A stretch of 64,000 bases of DNA from Chloroflexota bacterium (GCA_022616275.1 JAKEFB010000049.1:1-64000); one strand, 5' to 3'; shown: positions 41,361 through 50,170, counted from the first letter of the stretch. Notes: generated from the letters alone by a model not told the origin. Numbers and translations: made by a program.

Positions 41361-43244
41361 ATGATCAGGCAAGGTGAAGGCGACACCAAAGTGTCGCACA
41401 CGTTTGTGATCGGCGTTGACGGCGGCGGCAGCAAGGCGGCGGCTGTGGTACTCGACGGCCGCGGCCAGGTGCGGGGGCGGGGCCTGAGCGGCTCGGCCAA
41501 CTACCATAACGTCGGGCTGGCCCAGGCCCAGGCCAACCTGGCGGCCGCCATGCGCCAAGCAACGACCGCCGCCGGGGTTGACTTCGGCCGAGTAGCGGCC
41601 GTGACGTGGGCCCTGTCCGGGGTAGACCGGCCGGCCGAACGCCGCCTCTTTGCCGAGCTGGCGGCCGAAATGTTGCCCGGAATTCCCGTCCGGGTGGAAA
41701 ATGATGCCCTGGCGGCCCTGGTGGGTGGCCTGGGCGGCCGCTGCGGCGTGGCGCTTATTGCCGGCACGGGCATGATCGCCTACGGCCAAAACGAACGAGG
41801 CGACGCGGCGCGCGCCGGCGGCTGGGGCCATCTCGTAGACCCCGGTAGCGGCTATGCTCTGGCCCGTGAAGCCGTGCGGGCGGTCGGCGAGGCCGAAGAT
41901 GGGCAAGGGCTGCCGACAGAGCTGGCTCAAAGCGTGCTCAGGCAATTGGGGTTGGCCCAGGTGACCGACCTGGTCGGCTGGCTGTACGACCCGAGCCGGC
42001 AGGTGGCCGACCTGGCGGCTTTAGCTCCATTGGTGCTGGCGGCGGCCGAGGCCGGCGACCTGGCGGCGCTTGACATTGTTGTCCGTGGAGCCGATAGCCT
42101 GGCCGAGGCGGTGGCGGCCGTCGCCCGGCGGCTGGCGCTGTGGGACAGCCCCTTCGCCGTCGTCATGGCCGGCGGAGTGCTAGAGCAAAGCGCGTTCTAC
42201 CGCCAGGTGGTCAGCCAGGCGATTCGTACCGCCTGCCCCTTCGCCCGGCCAGCGCTGCCGCCGGCCGGCGCTGCCTTCGGGGCGGCCTTGCTGGCGCTGG
42301 AAACCCTGGGCCTCCCTATCCATGCCGGTCGCCCTAAGCCGGCCGGGGACGGCGCTGTCCGGGCCTCGGAGGAAGCCAACGTGCTGACCGGCGACCTCGA
42401 CAGGCGGCCTCCGCCGGCGCTGGTGGGACTGCTGCACTTGCTGGACCGGCAGGCCGTTGCCGCCGTTCGGCCGGCCCTGCCGGCAATCGCCGGCGCGGTC
42501 GAGGCGATTGCCGGCCGTATGGCCCAGGGAGGCCGGCTGATCTACGCCGGGGCGGGCACGTCGGGCCGGTTGGGTGTGCTCGACGCCTCGGAGTGCCCGC
42601 CGACTTTTGGCATAGACCGGGGGCGCATTGTGGCCGTGATGGCCGGCGGCGCGGCCGCTTTCGGCGACTCGGTCGAAGGGGCCGAAGATGACCCGCAGGC
42701 CGGCGTGGCGGCGCTGGCGGCGCTGGCGGTGGGGCCACTTGACAGTGTGGTCGGCATTGCCGCCAGCGGCCAGACACCCTACGTGCAGGGCGCACTGGCC
42801 GAGGCCCGCCGGCGTGGCGCTCTGGCGATCGCCCTGGTCTGTAATTTACCAACCCCTTTCGCCGGCAGCGCCGAGCACGTCATTGCGCCGTTGGTGGGGC
42901 CGGAAGCGCTGACCGGCTCGACCCGGCTCAAAGCAGGCACTGCCCAGAAGCTGGTGCTGAATATGCTCAGCACGGCGGTGATGGTCCGCCTGGGCAAGAG
43001 CTACGGTAACCTGATGGTTGACCTGCGGGCGGAAAACGCGAAATTAAGAGAGCGGGCGCGTCGCATCGTGGCCCAGGCGTGCCGGATCGGCGATGAAGAG
43101 GCGGGCCGTGCCCTGCTGGCGAGCGACGGCGACGTCAAGGTGGCCGTTGTGGCCACCCTGGCCGGCTGTAGCCCGGCTGATGCCCGGCAACGGCTGGCCC
43201 AGGCCGGCGGCCGCGTGCGCCAGGCGCTGGCGCAGCTAACTTAA
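41361..43244 (+). CDS. Fused BadF/NagK-MurK-type amino-sugar kinase and MurQ etherase
   Basis: Residues about 14-320 form a BadF/BcrA-type ASKHA kinase (VIGVDGGGSKAAAVVLDGRG, GTGMIAYGQN, GGWGHLVDPGSGYAL, AGGVLEQSAF), the group containing GlcNAc kinases and clostridial MurK. Residues about 345-627 are a SIS-domain MurQ (GAGTSGRLGVLDASECPPTFG, GIAASGQTPYVQGALAEARR, NMLSTAVMVRLGKSYGNLMVDL). MurQ splits the lactyl ether of MurNAc-6-P to GlcNAc-6-P and D-lactate. The fusion would make MurNAc-6-P and consume it on one chain. ATG 41361 has no strong ribosome site; GTG 41391 is an alternative. Confidence 0.9.
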   Translation: MIRQGEGDTKVSHTFVIGVDGGGSKAAAVVLDGRGQVRGRGLSGSANYHNVGLAQAQANLAAAMRQATTAAGVDFGRVAAVTWALSGVDRPAERRLFAELAAEMLPGIPVRVENDALAALVGGLGGRCGVALIAGTGMIAYGQNERGDAARAGGWGHLVDPGSGYALAREAVRAVGEAEDGQGLPTELAQSVLRQLGLAQVTDLVGWLYDPSRQVADLAALAPLVLAAAEAGDLAALDIVVRGADSLAEAVAAVARRLALWDSPFAVVMAGGVLEQSAFYRQVVSQAIRTACPFARPALPPAGAAFGAALLALETLGLPIHAGRPKPAGDGAVRASEEANVLTGDLDRRPPPALVGLLHLLDRQAVAAVRPALPAIAGAVEAIAGRMAQGGRLIYAGAGTSGRLGVLDASECPPTFGIDRGRIVAVMAGGAAAFGDSVEGAEDDPQAGVAALAALAVGPLDSVVGIAASGQTPYVQGALAEARRRGALAIALVCNLPTPFAGSAEHVIAPLVGPEALTGSTRLKAGTAQKLVLNMLSTAVMVRLGKSYGNLMVDLRAENAKLRERARRIVAQACRIGDEEAGRALLASDGDVKVAVVATLAGCSPADARQRLAQAGGRVRQALAQLT

Positions 43245-43254
43245 AGGAGGCCTA

Positions 43255-45129
43255 TTGTCTGAAGCACCTTTCCTTTTACCCATGCCCCGCCAAGTCCAGC
43301 TACAGCCGGGCATGTTTGCTGCCAGCAACGGCAAGCTAATCGCCCTGGAAGGCGGCGATGCGGCGGCGCTCTATTTTACGGCCGGCCGGCTGCAAGCGGC
43401 GCTGCGCGATTTTGCCGGCGCGAGCTGGGAGGTTGTCGCCGGCACGGGCGCGCCGCAGGAACAGCTCGGCGCCGTGCTGAACGTCGTGCCTGGGGCGATG
43501 AAACAGCCTGACGGCTATGAATTAACGATCACGCCGCGGGCCATTCACGCCGTCGCCGGCAGTCCGGCCGGCGCTTTTTACGCCGTCTTGACCCTGATCC
43601 AGCTTTTGCGGCAGTACGGCGACCAATTGCCGGCGCTGCGCATCACCGACTGGCCCGACTTTCCCAATCGGGGGCTGATGCTCGACATTAGCCGGGACAA
43701 GGTCCCCACGATGGCAACGCTGTTCCACCTGGTTGACCTGCTGGCTTCCTGGAAGATAAACCAGCTCCAACTGTACACCGAGCATACCTTTGCCTACCGC
43801 CGCCACCCGGTGGTCTGGGCCACTGCCTCGCCCATGACCGGGGCCGAAATTCTGGCCCTCGACGCCTACTGCCGCGACCGTTTTATCGAGCTGGTGCCTA
43901 ACCAGAACTGCTTTGGTCACATGAGCCGTTGGCTCGACCACCAGGAATACACCCACCTGGCCGAAGCGCCGGAAGGCGCGCAGACGCCCTGGGGCTTCTA
44001 TCGCCAGGGGCCGAACAGCCTGAACCCCACCGATCCGCGCAGCCTCGAGCTGGTGCGCACCCTCTTTGACGAGCTGCTGCCCCATTTCAGCAGCTGCCAG
44101 CTTAACGTCGGTTGTGACGAGACCTATGACGTCGGCCAGGGACGCAGCAAAGAGGCCGTCGAACGGCTTGGCGGCGGCCGGGTCTACCTGGACTTTTTGG
44201 GCAAGATTTATCTCGAGGTCAAGGCACGCGGCCGGACGATGCAATTTTGGGGCGACATTATCGTCCACCACCCGGACCTGGTCGCCGAGCTACCGCGCGA
44301 CATGATTGCCCTGGAGTGGGGCTATGAGGCCGACCATCCTTTCGACGAACACGGGGCCATCTTTGCCCAATCAGGCGTGCCCTTTTACGTCTGTCCGGGC
44401 ACCTCTTCCTGGAACAGCATCGCCGGCCGGACGGAAAACGCCCTGGCCAACTTGCGCAGCGCGGCCGAGAACGGCCTGCGCCGCGGAGCCATCGGCTATC
44501 TCAACACCGATTGGGGCGACAACGGCCATTGGCAGCCGCTGCCGGTCAGCTACCTGGGCTTTGCTTATGGCGCAGCCGTCGCCTGGGCCACCGAGGCCAA
44601 TCGCGACCTCGATATGGCCCGGGCGCTCGATCGCTTTGCCTTTCAAGACGAGGCCGGCCGGATGGGCCGCCTGGCTTACGACCTGGGCAACGCCTACCGC
44701 GAAATGGGGATCATGCCCCACAACAGCAGCGCCCTCTTCTGGCTCTTACGCTACTTGCCGGAGGAACTGCGGGAGGTAGAAGGCCGGATGTTTAAGGGCG
44801 AGCGGCTGCGCGCCGAGCCGCTGCGCCGGACGAGCGCCTACCTGGACGAGGTCATGGCGGGGCTGCCGCAGAGCGACATGAAGAGACAGGACGCCGAACT
44901 GGTGCGCCAGGAGTTCACCCTCGTCGCCGATATGCTGGGCCATGCCTGCCGGCGCGGCTTATGGATGGTGGGCGATGGCGAGGCCGCGGCCGGCAGGCAA
45001 TTGTCCCAGGAGGCGGACGAGCTGATCGGCCGCTACCGGGCAACGTGGCTGGCGCGCAACCGCCCCGGCGGCCTGGGCGACAGCGTGGCCCGCCTGGAGA
45101 AGATGCGGCAGTCCTACGTTTCTGAATAA
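43255..45129 (+). CDS. GH20 beta-N-acetylhexosaminidase
   Basis: An N-terminal GH20b-like domain (FAASNGKLIALEGG ... VNVVPGAMKQPDGYEL, then AFYAVLTLIQLLRQYG) precedes the catalytic barrel beginning DWPDFPNRGLMLDISRDKVP. The catalytic Asp-Glu pair is in LNVGCDETYD. The product, 624 residues, has no signal peptide, so it should act in the cytoplasm, probably removing GlcNAc from imported fragments. Start is TTG 43255, supported by a perfect AAAGGAGG five to twelve bases before it. It follows the kinase-etherase gene by 10 bases. Confidence 0.9.
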   Translation: MSEAPFLLPMPRQVQLQPGMFAASNGKLIALEGGDAAALYFTAGRLQAALRDFAGASWEVVAGTGAPQEQLGAVLNVVPGAMKQPDGYELTITPRAIHAVAGSPAGAFYAVLTLIQLLRQYGDQLPALRITDWPDFPNRGLMLDISRDKVPTMATLFHLVDLLASWKINQLQLYTEHTFAYRRHPVVWATASPMTGAEILALDAYCRDRFIELVPNQNCFGHMSRWLDHQEYTHLAEAPEGAQTPWGFYRQGPNSLNPTDPRSLELVRTLFDELLPHFSSCQLNVGCDETYDVGQGRSKEAVERLGGGRVYLDFLGKIYLEVKARGRTMQFWGDIIVHHPDLVAELPRDMIALEWGYEADHPFDEHGAIFAQSGVPFYVCPGTSSWNSIAGRTENALANLRSAAENGLRRGAIGYLNTDWGDNGHWQPLPVSYLGFAYGAAVAWATEANRDLDMARALDRFAFQDEAGRMGRLAYDLGNAYREMGIMPHNSSALFWLLRYLPEELREVEGRMFKGERLRAEPLRRTSAYLDEVMAGLPQSDMKRQDAELVRQEFTLVADMLGHACRRGLWMVGDGEAAAGRQLSQEADELIGRYRATWLARNRPGGLGDSVARLEKMRQSYVSE

Positions 45130-45145
45130 TCATTGAGGAGGGCCA

Positions 45146-46429
45146 ATGCCCAGACCGATTACAGCAGTGATGGCCGGCGCCGGCGTGCGCGGAACATTCG
45201 CTTACAGCCCCTATGCCCTGGAGCGTCCTGACGAGCTGCGCTTTGTGGCTGTGGCCGAGCCGAACGGGGTCCGGCGCGAACGCTTCGCCCAAGCGCACGC
45301 CATTCCCCCCGAACGGCGCTTCTCGTCCTGGGAGGAGCTTGTGGCCGCCGGCCGGCTGGCCGATGTCCTGTTTAATATGACCCAGGACCGGACCCATTAT
45401 CCGTCTACCCTGGCGGCACTGGAGGCCGGTTATGACGTGCTGTTGGAGAAGCCGATGACCACGCGCCTGGCGGACACCGTCCACCTGGTGCAGACGGCCG
45501 AGCGCAGCGGTCGCCTGCTCCAGGTATGCCACGTCCTGCGCTACACGCCCTTTTTTGCCACTCTGCACGATATTCTTCGTTCCGGCCGCCTGGGCGACAT
45601 CGTTCTCGTCGAGCACCGGGAGAACGTGATCTACTGGCACATGGCCCACAGCTTTGTCCGCGGCAGTTGGGGCAATACGGCCGCCTCCAGCCCGATGATC
45701 CTGGCCAAGTGTTGCCACGACCTCGACATTCTCTACTGGAACCTCGGCCGGCCGGTCGAGCGGCTGCAATCCTTTGGCTCGCTGATCCACTTCCGGCCCG
45801 AAAACGCGCCGCCAGGGGCGACCGCCCGCTGCACCGACGGCTGCCCGGCCGGCCCGGCATGCCCATTTGACGCCCGCCGCCATTACCTGGACCCGGACAA
45901 CAACGGCTTTTCGGTAGTGGCCCTGAGCGACGATACCAGTATGGCCGGGCGGCGACAGGCCCTGGAAACCGGGCCGTACGGCCGCTGCGTGTACCGCTGC
46001 GACAACGATGCGGTGGACCACCAAACGGTCAACATGGAATTTGCGGGCGGCGCCTCGGTGGTCCTCTTTATGCATGGCCACTCGCACGAAGAGGGCCGCA
46101 CCATGCGCTATGACGGAACACGAGCCACGCTGCGAGCCAGGTTTGTCTCCGGCGACAGCCGCATCGAAATTAATGACCACCTGACCAACCGGCGGGAGGA
46201 AATTGCTATTCCCCCGGCGACGAGCGGCCACGGCGGCGGCGATCGGGCCATCGTCGAGAGCTTTGTCCGGGCGGCGCGCGGCGAGACGGAAGCCCTGACC
46301 AGCGCGCGCGAGTCGTTGGAGAGCCACCTGCTGGCCTTTGCCGCCGAGGAGTCACGGCTGCAGGGCGTAGTGGTGGATATGAATGACTTTCGCCGGCAGG
46401 CCGAGGCTGGCCTCATTGAGCAAGGATAA
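45146..46429 (+). CDS. Gfo/Idh/MocA family NAD(P)-dependent oxidoreductase
   Basis: An N-terminal dinucleotide-binding fold (ITAVMAGAGVRGTFAY) is followed by the family motif DVLLEKPMTT with the EKP lysine and a C-terminal beta-sheet domain (HRENVIYWHMAHSFVRGSW). An insert with cysteines (RCTDGCPAGPACPFDAR) may bind metal, as in a Gfo/Idh subgroup. The family includes sugar dehydrogenases and NAD-dependent glycosidases (GH109). Known MurNAc pathways have no step for such an enzyme, so its job here is open. It lies 16 bases after the GH20 gene and overlaps the next gene. Confidence 0.85.
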   Translation: MPRPITAVMAGAGVRGTFAYSPYALERPDELRFVAVAEPNGVRRERFAQAHAIPPERRFSSWEELVAAGRLADVLFNMTQDRTHYPSTLAALEAGYDVLLEKPMTTRLADTVHLVQTAERSGRLLQVCHVLRYTPFFATLHDILRSGRLGDIVLVEHRENVIYWHMAHSFVRGSWGNTAASSPMILAKCCHDLDILYWNLGRPVERLQSFGSLIHFRPENAPPGATARCTDGCPAGPACPFDARRHYLDPDNNGFSVVALSDDTSMAGRRQALETGPYGRCVYRCDNDAVDHQTVNMEFAGGASVVLFMHGHSHEEGRTMRYDGTRATLRARFVSGDSRIEINDHLTNRREEIAIPPATSGHGGGDRAIVESFVRAARGETEALTSARESLESHLLAFAAEESRLQGVVVDMNDFRRQAEAGLIEQG

Positions 46430-47570
46430 GCACGCGAACAGTAGAATCGCCCTGGCCCTCGATCCCTTCTTGAATGAGGCGGCCGGCCGAATCTTTCCCG
46501 CCGCCGTCGTGCATATCTCTCAGGATGGCCAAATCCTCTACCACCGCGCCGTCGGCCGCCTGGACCCGGCCGTGGAGCAACCGGCAACCGCCGGCCCCAA
46601 ACCTTCAGACCTTTCTCTCTTCGACCTGGCCTCGCTGACCAAGTTGTTCACGACTACCGCTTTTCTTCGCCTGGTGGCCGAGGGAGAGGTCACACTGAAT
46701 AGCCCCGTAGGCGGCATCTTGCCCGACTTTGGCGGGCTGCGGCCGATACAGCCCTATGAAGACCCGTTGCAGCCGGGCCACTTCATCAACGCCAGCCAGG
46801 AGACGGGTCTGGTTGATGCCAGCCAGGTCACCTTTCGCCATCTGCTGGCCCATAACAGCGGTTTGCCTGCCTGGCGGCCGCTATTCCGCCAGCCACCCGA
46901 GGCCATCCCCGCCGTCGTGCTGGAGACGTTCTTTGCCTACCGGCCGGGCAGCCGGGTCGTCTATAGTGACCTGGGCTTTATCCTGCTTGGCTGGGCGATT
47001 GAGCGAATGAGCCGCCGGCGGCTGGACGAGGCGGTTGCCGGGTTAGTCCTGGCCCCGCTTGATTGGCCGGCGATCCGCTTTGGGCCGGCGGCGCCGGCCG
47101 AGAGTGCGCCGACCGAGCTATGCGCCTGGCGCGAGCGGCGGATGCAGGGCGAGGTCCACGACGAAAATAGCTGGGCTATGGGCGGCATCGCCGGCCATGC
47201 CGGCCTGTTCGGCTCGGCCGCGGGGCTGGCGGCGCTCGGCCAGGCATGGCTGGATAGCCTTTACGGCGGGCCAGTTACCCTGTTACCCCAGCCGCTGGCC
47301 CAGGAGGCGGTCCGCTGCCAGGCGAAAGAGGGACAGGTACGGCGTGGCCTCGGCTGGCTGCTCTGGTCGCCCGAGGCGGAGACGGTCGGCCATCCGCTGG
47401 GGCCTGATTCGTTCGGCCATACTGGCTTTACCGGCACTTCACTGTTCGTCGATCCAAAACGCCGGCTCGTTATCGCCTGCCTGACCAATTATCTCTATTA
47501 CGGCCGCCGGCCGCAGGCTATCCAGGCCTTTCGCCGGGCGCTCCACGAGCTGGTCGTTAAAGCGATATGA
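46416..47570 (+). CDS. Serine hydrolase of the beta-lactamase/S12 family (AmiE-like)
   Basis: The S12 nucleophile motif is SLTK in FDLASLTKLFTTTAFLRL, the second motif is YSDLGF, and HTGFTG stands for the third, so the fold should be active. B. subtilis AmiE, an N-acetylmuramoyl-L-alanine amidase encoded with namZ and murQ, belongs to this family as I recall it; an amidase removing peptides from MurNAc is the best guess, a beta-lactamase or esterase being alternatives. No signal peptide is present. TTG 46416 (MSKDKHANS) is preferred; ATG 46383 extends further into the preceding gene. It overlaps anmK by 4 nt. Confidence 0.78.
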   Translation: MSKDKHANSRIALALDPFLNEAAGRIFPAAVVHISQDGQILYHRAVGRLDPAVEQPATAGPKPSDLSLFDLASLTKLFTTTAFLRLVAEGEVTLNSPVGGILPDFGGLRPIQPYEDPLQPGHFINASQETGLVDASQVTFRHLLAHNSGLPAWRPLFRQPPEAIPAVVLETFFAYRPGSRVVYSDLGFILLGWAIERMSRRRLDEAVAGLVLAPLDWPAIRFGPAAPAESAPTELCAWRERRMQGEVHDENSWAMGGIAGHAGLFGSAAGLAALGQAWLDSLYGGPVTLLPQPLAQEAVRCQAKEGQVRRGLGWLLWSPEAETVGHPLGPDSFGHTGFTGTSLFVDPKRRLVIACLTNYLYYGRRPQAIQAFRRALHELVVKAI

Positions 47571-48709
47571 TTGTTGCCGGCCTCATGTCAGGCACGTCGG
47601 CCGACGGGACCGATGTGGCCATTGTCGAAATTGACGGCGCGCCGCCGGCACTGCACTGGCGACTGTTTCATTATGGGACGGTGCCCCACCCGCCTGGCTT
47701 ACGGGCGGCCATTCTGGCAGCTACCCAAGCGGAAACGGGCAGTGTGGCGGCGCTCTCCACCCTGAACGTGGCCCTGGGCGAGCAGCTCGCACAGGCGGCC
47801 CTGGCCGAAATGGCCCGGGCTGGCCTTACTCCAGCCCAGGTGCAGCTTGTTGGCTCTCATGGCCAGACGGTCTGGCACGCGCCCGAAGGCACGCCGCCTT
47901 CGACGCTCCAGGTGGGCGAGGCAACCGTCATAGCCGAGCGGCTGGGCGTGCCGGTGGTGAGCAACTTTCGCCTGCGGGACATGGCCGCCGGCGGCCAGGG
48001 CGCGCCGCTGGTGGCCTACGTGGATACCCTCTTACTGACCCACCCCAGCGAAGTGCGGGCGGCGCAAAACATTGGCGGCATTGCCAACGTCACCTTCCTG
48101 CCGCCGCTCAACCGGCCAGAGCTGGCCCTACTCGCCTTTGACACCGGGCCGGGCAATGTCCTGCTTGACCATGCCGCCGCCCGCATCACCCAGGGCCGTC
48201 TGCAATATGACCGGCATGGGGCGCTGGCCGATCAGGGCCGAGTTGACGGTGTTCTCCTTGGCTGGCTATTGGAGCAGCCGTACTTCGCCCGCCGCCCGCC
48301 GAAGTCCACCGGCCGGGAACTCTTTACCAATGCCTTTGCCGAAGCGGTATGGCAGCGCGCCGAGGCGATGGGCCTGGCGCTGCTCGACACCATCGCCACC
48401 CTGACGGCTTTCACCGCCCAAACTATCAGCCGCGCTTACCGCGATTTTTTGCCATGCCTGCCGGAGGTAGTGATCATCAGCGGCGGCGGCGCGCGCAACC
48501 TGGCGCTGCTGCGTATGCTGGCCGATGCGGTCCATCCGGCGACGGTACTGCCGTCTGACGCGATGGGTATCCCCGGCCAGGCCAAGGAGGCGCTGGCCTT
48601 TGCCATTCTGGCTTATGAGAGCTGGCATGGCCGGCCGGGCAACTTGCCGGCGGCAACCGGTGCCAGCCGCCCGGTCGTCCTTGGCCAGATTACGGCCGAC
48701 CGGTTATAG
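47567..48709 (+). CDS. anmK: Anhydro-N-acetylmuramic acid kinase
   Basis: Diagnostic AnmK motifs are present: GLMSGTSADGTDVAI at the N-terminus, GSHGQTVWH, NIGGIANVTFLP, FDTGPGNVLLDH and the ATP-site SGGGARNLAL. Length 380 is typical. AnmK hydrolyses and phosphorylates 1,6-anhydroMurNAc, a product of lytic transglycosylases, to MurNAc-6-P, the MurQ substrate. It ends the cluster, coupled to the AmiE-like gene by a 4-nt overlap. Confidence 0.95.
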   Translation: MIVAGLMSGTSADGTDVAIVEIDGAPPALHWRLFHYGTVPHPPGLRAAILAATQAETGSVAALSTLNVALGEQLAQAALAEMARAGLTPAQVQLVGSHGQTVWHAPEGTPPSTLQVGEATVIAERLGVPVVSNFRLRDMAAGGQGAPLVAYVDTLLLTHPSEVRAAQNIGGIANVTFLPPLNRPELALLAFDTGPGNVLLDHAAARITQGRLQYDRHGALADQGRVDGVLLGWLLEQPYFARRPPKSTGRELFTNAFAEAVWQRAEAMGLALLDTIATLTAFTAQTISRAYRDFLPCLPEVVIISGGGARNLALLRMLADAVHPATVLPSDAMGIPGQAKEALAFAILAYESWHGRPGNLPAATGASRPVVLGQITADRL

Positions 48710-48742
48710 ATTGGCGGACGAGAGAGGGGTCGAGTGACGTAC

Positions 48743-48764
48743 TCCAACGATTAAAGCCGTTGGA
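48743..48764. promoter_or_regulatory. Small hairpin after anmK
   Basis: TCCAACG and CGTTGGA form a 7-bp stem with an 8-nt loop in the convergent gap; the following tract is TTCTTGGGG, so termination is uncertain. Confidence 0.35.
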
Positions 48765-48792
48765 TTCTTGGGGTCAAGCGGAAATTTATCGC

Positions 48793-49746
48793 TCAAGGAG
48801 CAGTGGGCACGAGTTCAATTTCAAACAAGGTGGGCCACCGTTTGCCGGTGACGAAGAGACGATCCCCGGCCGGATTATAAGCAATCCCATTTAAAACGGC
48901 GTCGGCATCGTTTAAGGTTTCCGGGGGCCGTAGCCCGGTCAAGTCTACCCAGGCCGTTACCCGCCCCGTTTGGGGATCAATGCGGGCGATGCGCTCGGTC
49001 ATCCAAATGTTGGCCCATATTTCACCAGTGATGTATTCCAGTTCGTTGAGTTGTGTTACTGGTACGTCGCCATCAAACACTTGAATCTGTCTTAATTCGG
49101 CAAATGTTTCCGGATCACGGAAAGTAAGCGTGTTGGTGCCATCGCTCATCAGCAATTGACGGCCGTCATGCGTAATCCCCCACCCTTCGGTGGCATACGA
49201 AAACTCGCCTATCTGTTCAAACGTCTCCCGGTCATAGACAAAGGCTGTCTGCTCTTTCCAGGTAATCTGGATGATTCGCTCCTCCCAGACCACGATGCCC
49301 TCACCAAAGAATTGTTCGGGAAGATCGATCATCTGTTGCACCTCGCCCGTTTCTGGATTAACACGCCGCAAGGAAGAACGGCCGTACAACCCCGTTCCCT
49401 CGTAAAACACACCATCCAACCAGACCAAGCCCTGAGTAAACGCTGTTGCATCATGTGGGTACTGGTTAATGATGCGATAGCCGTACACCGGTGCGTTGGC
49501 CGCCGTTTCCGGGGCAGGGTAAGCGGTGGAAGCAGGCGGGGGTTGAACAGTAGCTGTGTAAGTCTCAGCCGGGTAGGTCGGCACGGCCGTGGGCCTGGCC
49601 AGCGTTTGGACTGGCGAAGGGGCAGCCGTTGGTTGGACAGTCATTGGTTGCGGGGTTGAGGTGGGTGTTGACTCGGCACAGGCCATCAACCCGACGGCTG
49701 TTACGATAAGCCACCCCACCACGATCATTTTCAGGTAGCGATGCAT
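48793..49746 (-). CDS. Glutaminyl-peptide cyclotransferase, plant/bacterial type
   Basis: The five-bladed propeller enzyme family is recognisable from YPHDATAFTQGLVW, FYEGTGLYGRSSLR, FGEGIVVWEERIIQITWKE, DGTNTLTFRDPETF, LNELEYITGEIWANIW and DADAVLNGIAYNP. It converts N-terminal Gln to pyroglutamate. The start at 49746 (MHRYLKMIVVG) gives a signal peptide with lipobox LMAC, so it is a lipoprotein with a P/T-rich linker. The longer frame to 49866 is false: its first 35 residues come from a transposase remnant. Confidence 0.9.
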   Translation of the reverse strand: MHRYLKMIVVGWLIVTAVGLMACAESTPTSTPQPMTVQPTAAPSPVQTLARPTAVPTYPAETYTATVQPPPASTAYPAPETAANAPVYGYRIINQYPHDATAFTQGLVWLDGVFYEGTGLYGRSSLRRVNPETGEVQQMIDLPEQFFGEGIVVWEERIIQITWKEQTAFVYDRETFEQIGEFSYATEGWGITHDGRQLLMSDGTNTLTFRDPETFAELRQIQVFDGDVPVTQLNELEYITGEIWANIWMTERIARIDPQTGRVTAWVDLTGLRPPETLNDADAVLNGIAYNPAGDRLFVTGKRWPTLFEIELVPTAP

Positions 49747-49783
49747 GACATTAATTCCCTTTTGTTTGAGTATAGCCTTCCAA

Positions 49784-50011
49784 ATCCGTCGGCGTAGCCC
49801 CGCCAGCCGTTCATCCAGCGCGGCTTCCATCTCCCCAACGTCGCCCGCGGGTGCTGCACTCGCCATCCCTTCATCCTACTCAACACCTCTTCACTCAGTT
49901 CCTGTCATTGCGCGCCAAAATCCTGCCCTCGCATCGCTCTCTCCTTTTCTTTGCCACCTGCCCACTATTTTCCCCCGGCTCTTCCCTTGTGCAAAACTTT
50001 GACGGACATCC
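49784..50011 (-). mobile_element. Truncated 5' end of a second ISKra4-like copy
   Basis: The right terminal repeat (49991-50011, GCAAAACTTTGACGGACATCC) and the first about 140 bases of the transposase gene match the IS at 30981. The fourth conserved Trp codon is TGA, and one G is missing from a five-G run near GEMEAALDERL, so it is dead. The element breaks off at about 49784, just upstream of the cyclotransferase start. It is again followed by GGGGGCAGG (50012-50020). Confidence 0.85.
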
Positions 50012-50141
50012 GGGGGCAGGGGAGCAGAGGAGCAGGGGGCAAGTTTGCGAGTTTGCGAGTGGCGACCAAAGGTCGCAGCGGGTTTGCAAGTGGGCGAGGG
50101 GACGGCAGGTGGGGAGCGGATTCATTGCCAGGTCGGGCAAC
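50012..50141. other. Low-complexity intergenic stretch
   Basis: Contains AGCAGAGGAGCAGGGGGC-type G/A repeats and GCGAGTTTGCGAGTGG segments, plus a small dyad GCGACC AAA GGTCGC. No gene is seen. Confidence 0.4.
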
Positions 50142-50170
50142 TTTAAGGAACATCGGGATTAGGTTATAAT
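50142..50170 (+). promoter_or_regulatory. Candidate promoter of the YtxH gene
   Basis: TTTAAG, 17 nt, TATAAT (50165-50170). The -35 is weak; the leader would be about 100 nt. Confidence 0.4.

Noticed and set aside
46416-47570. Calling the S12 hydrolase a resistance beta-lactamase
   Set aside because: No signal peptide and the operon context favours muropeptide amidase; class C beta-lactamases act outside the cytoplasm.
48793-49866. Longer cyclotransferase start at 49866
   Set aside because: The added N-terminus (GEMEAALDERLAGLRRR) is transposase remnant; the signal peptide starts at 49746.
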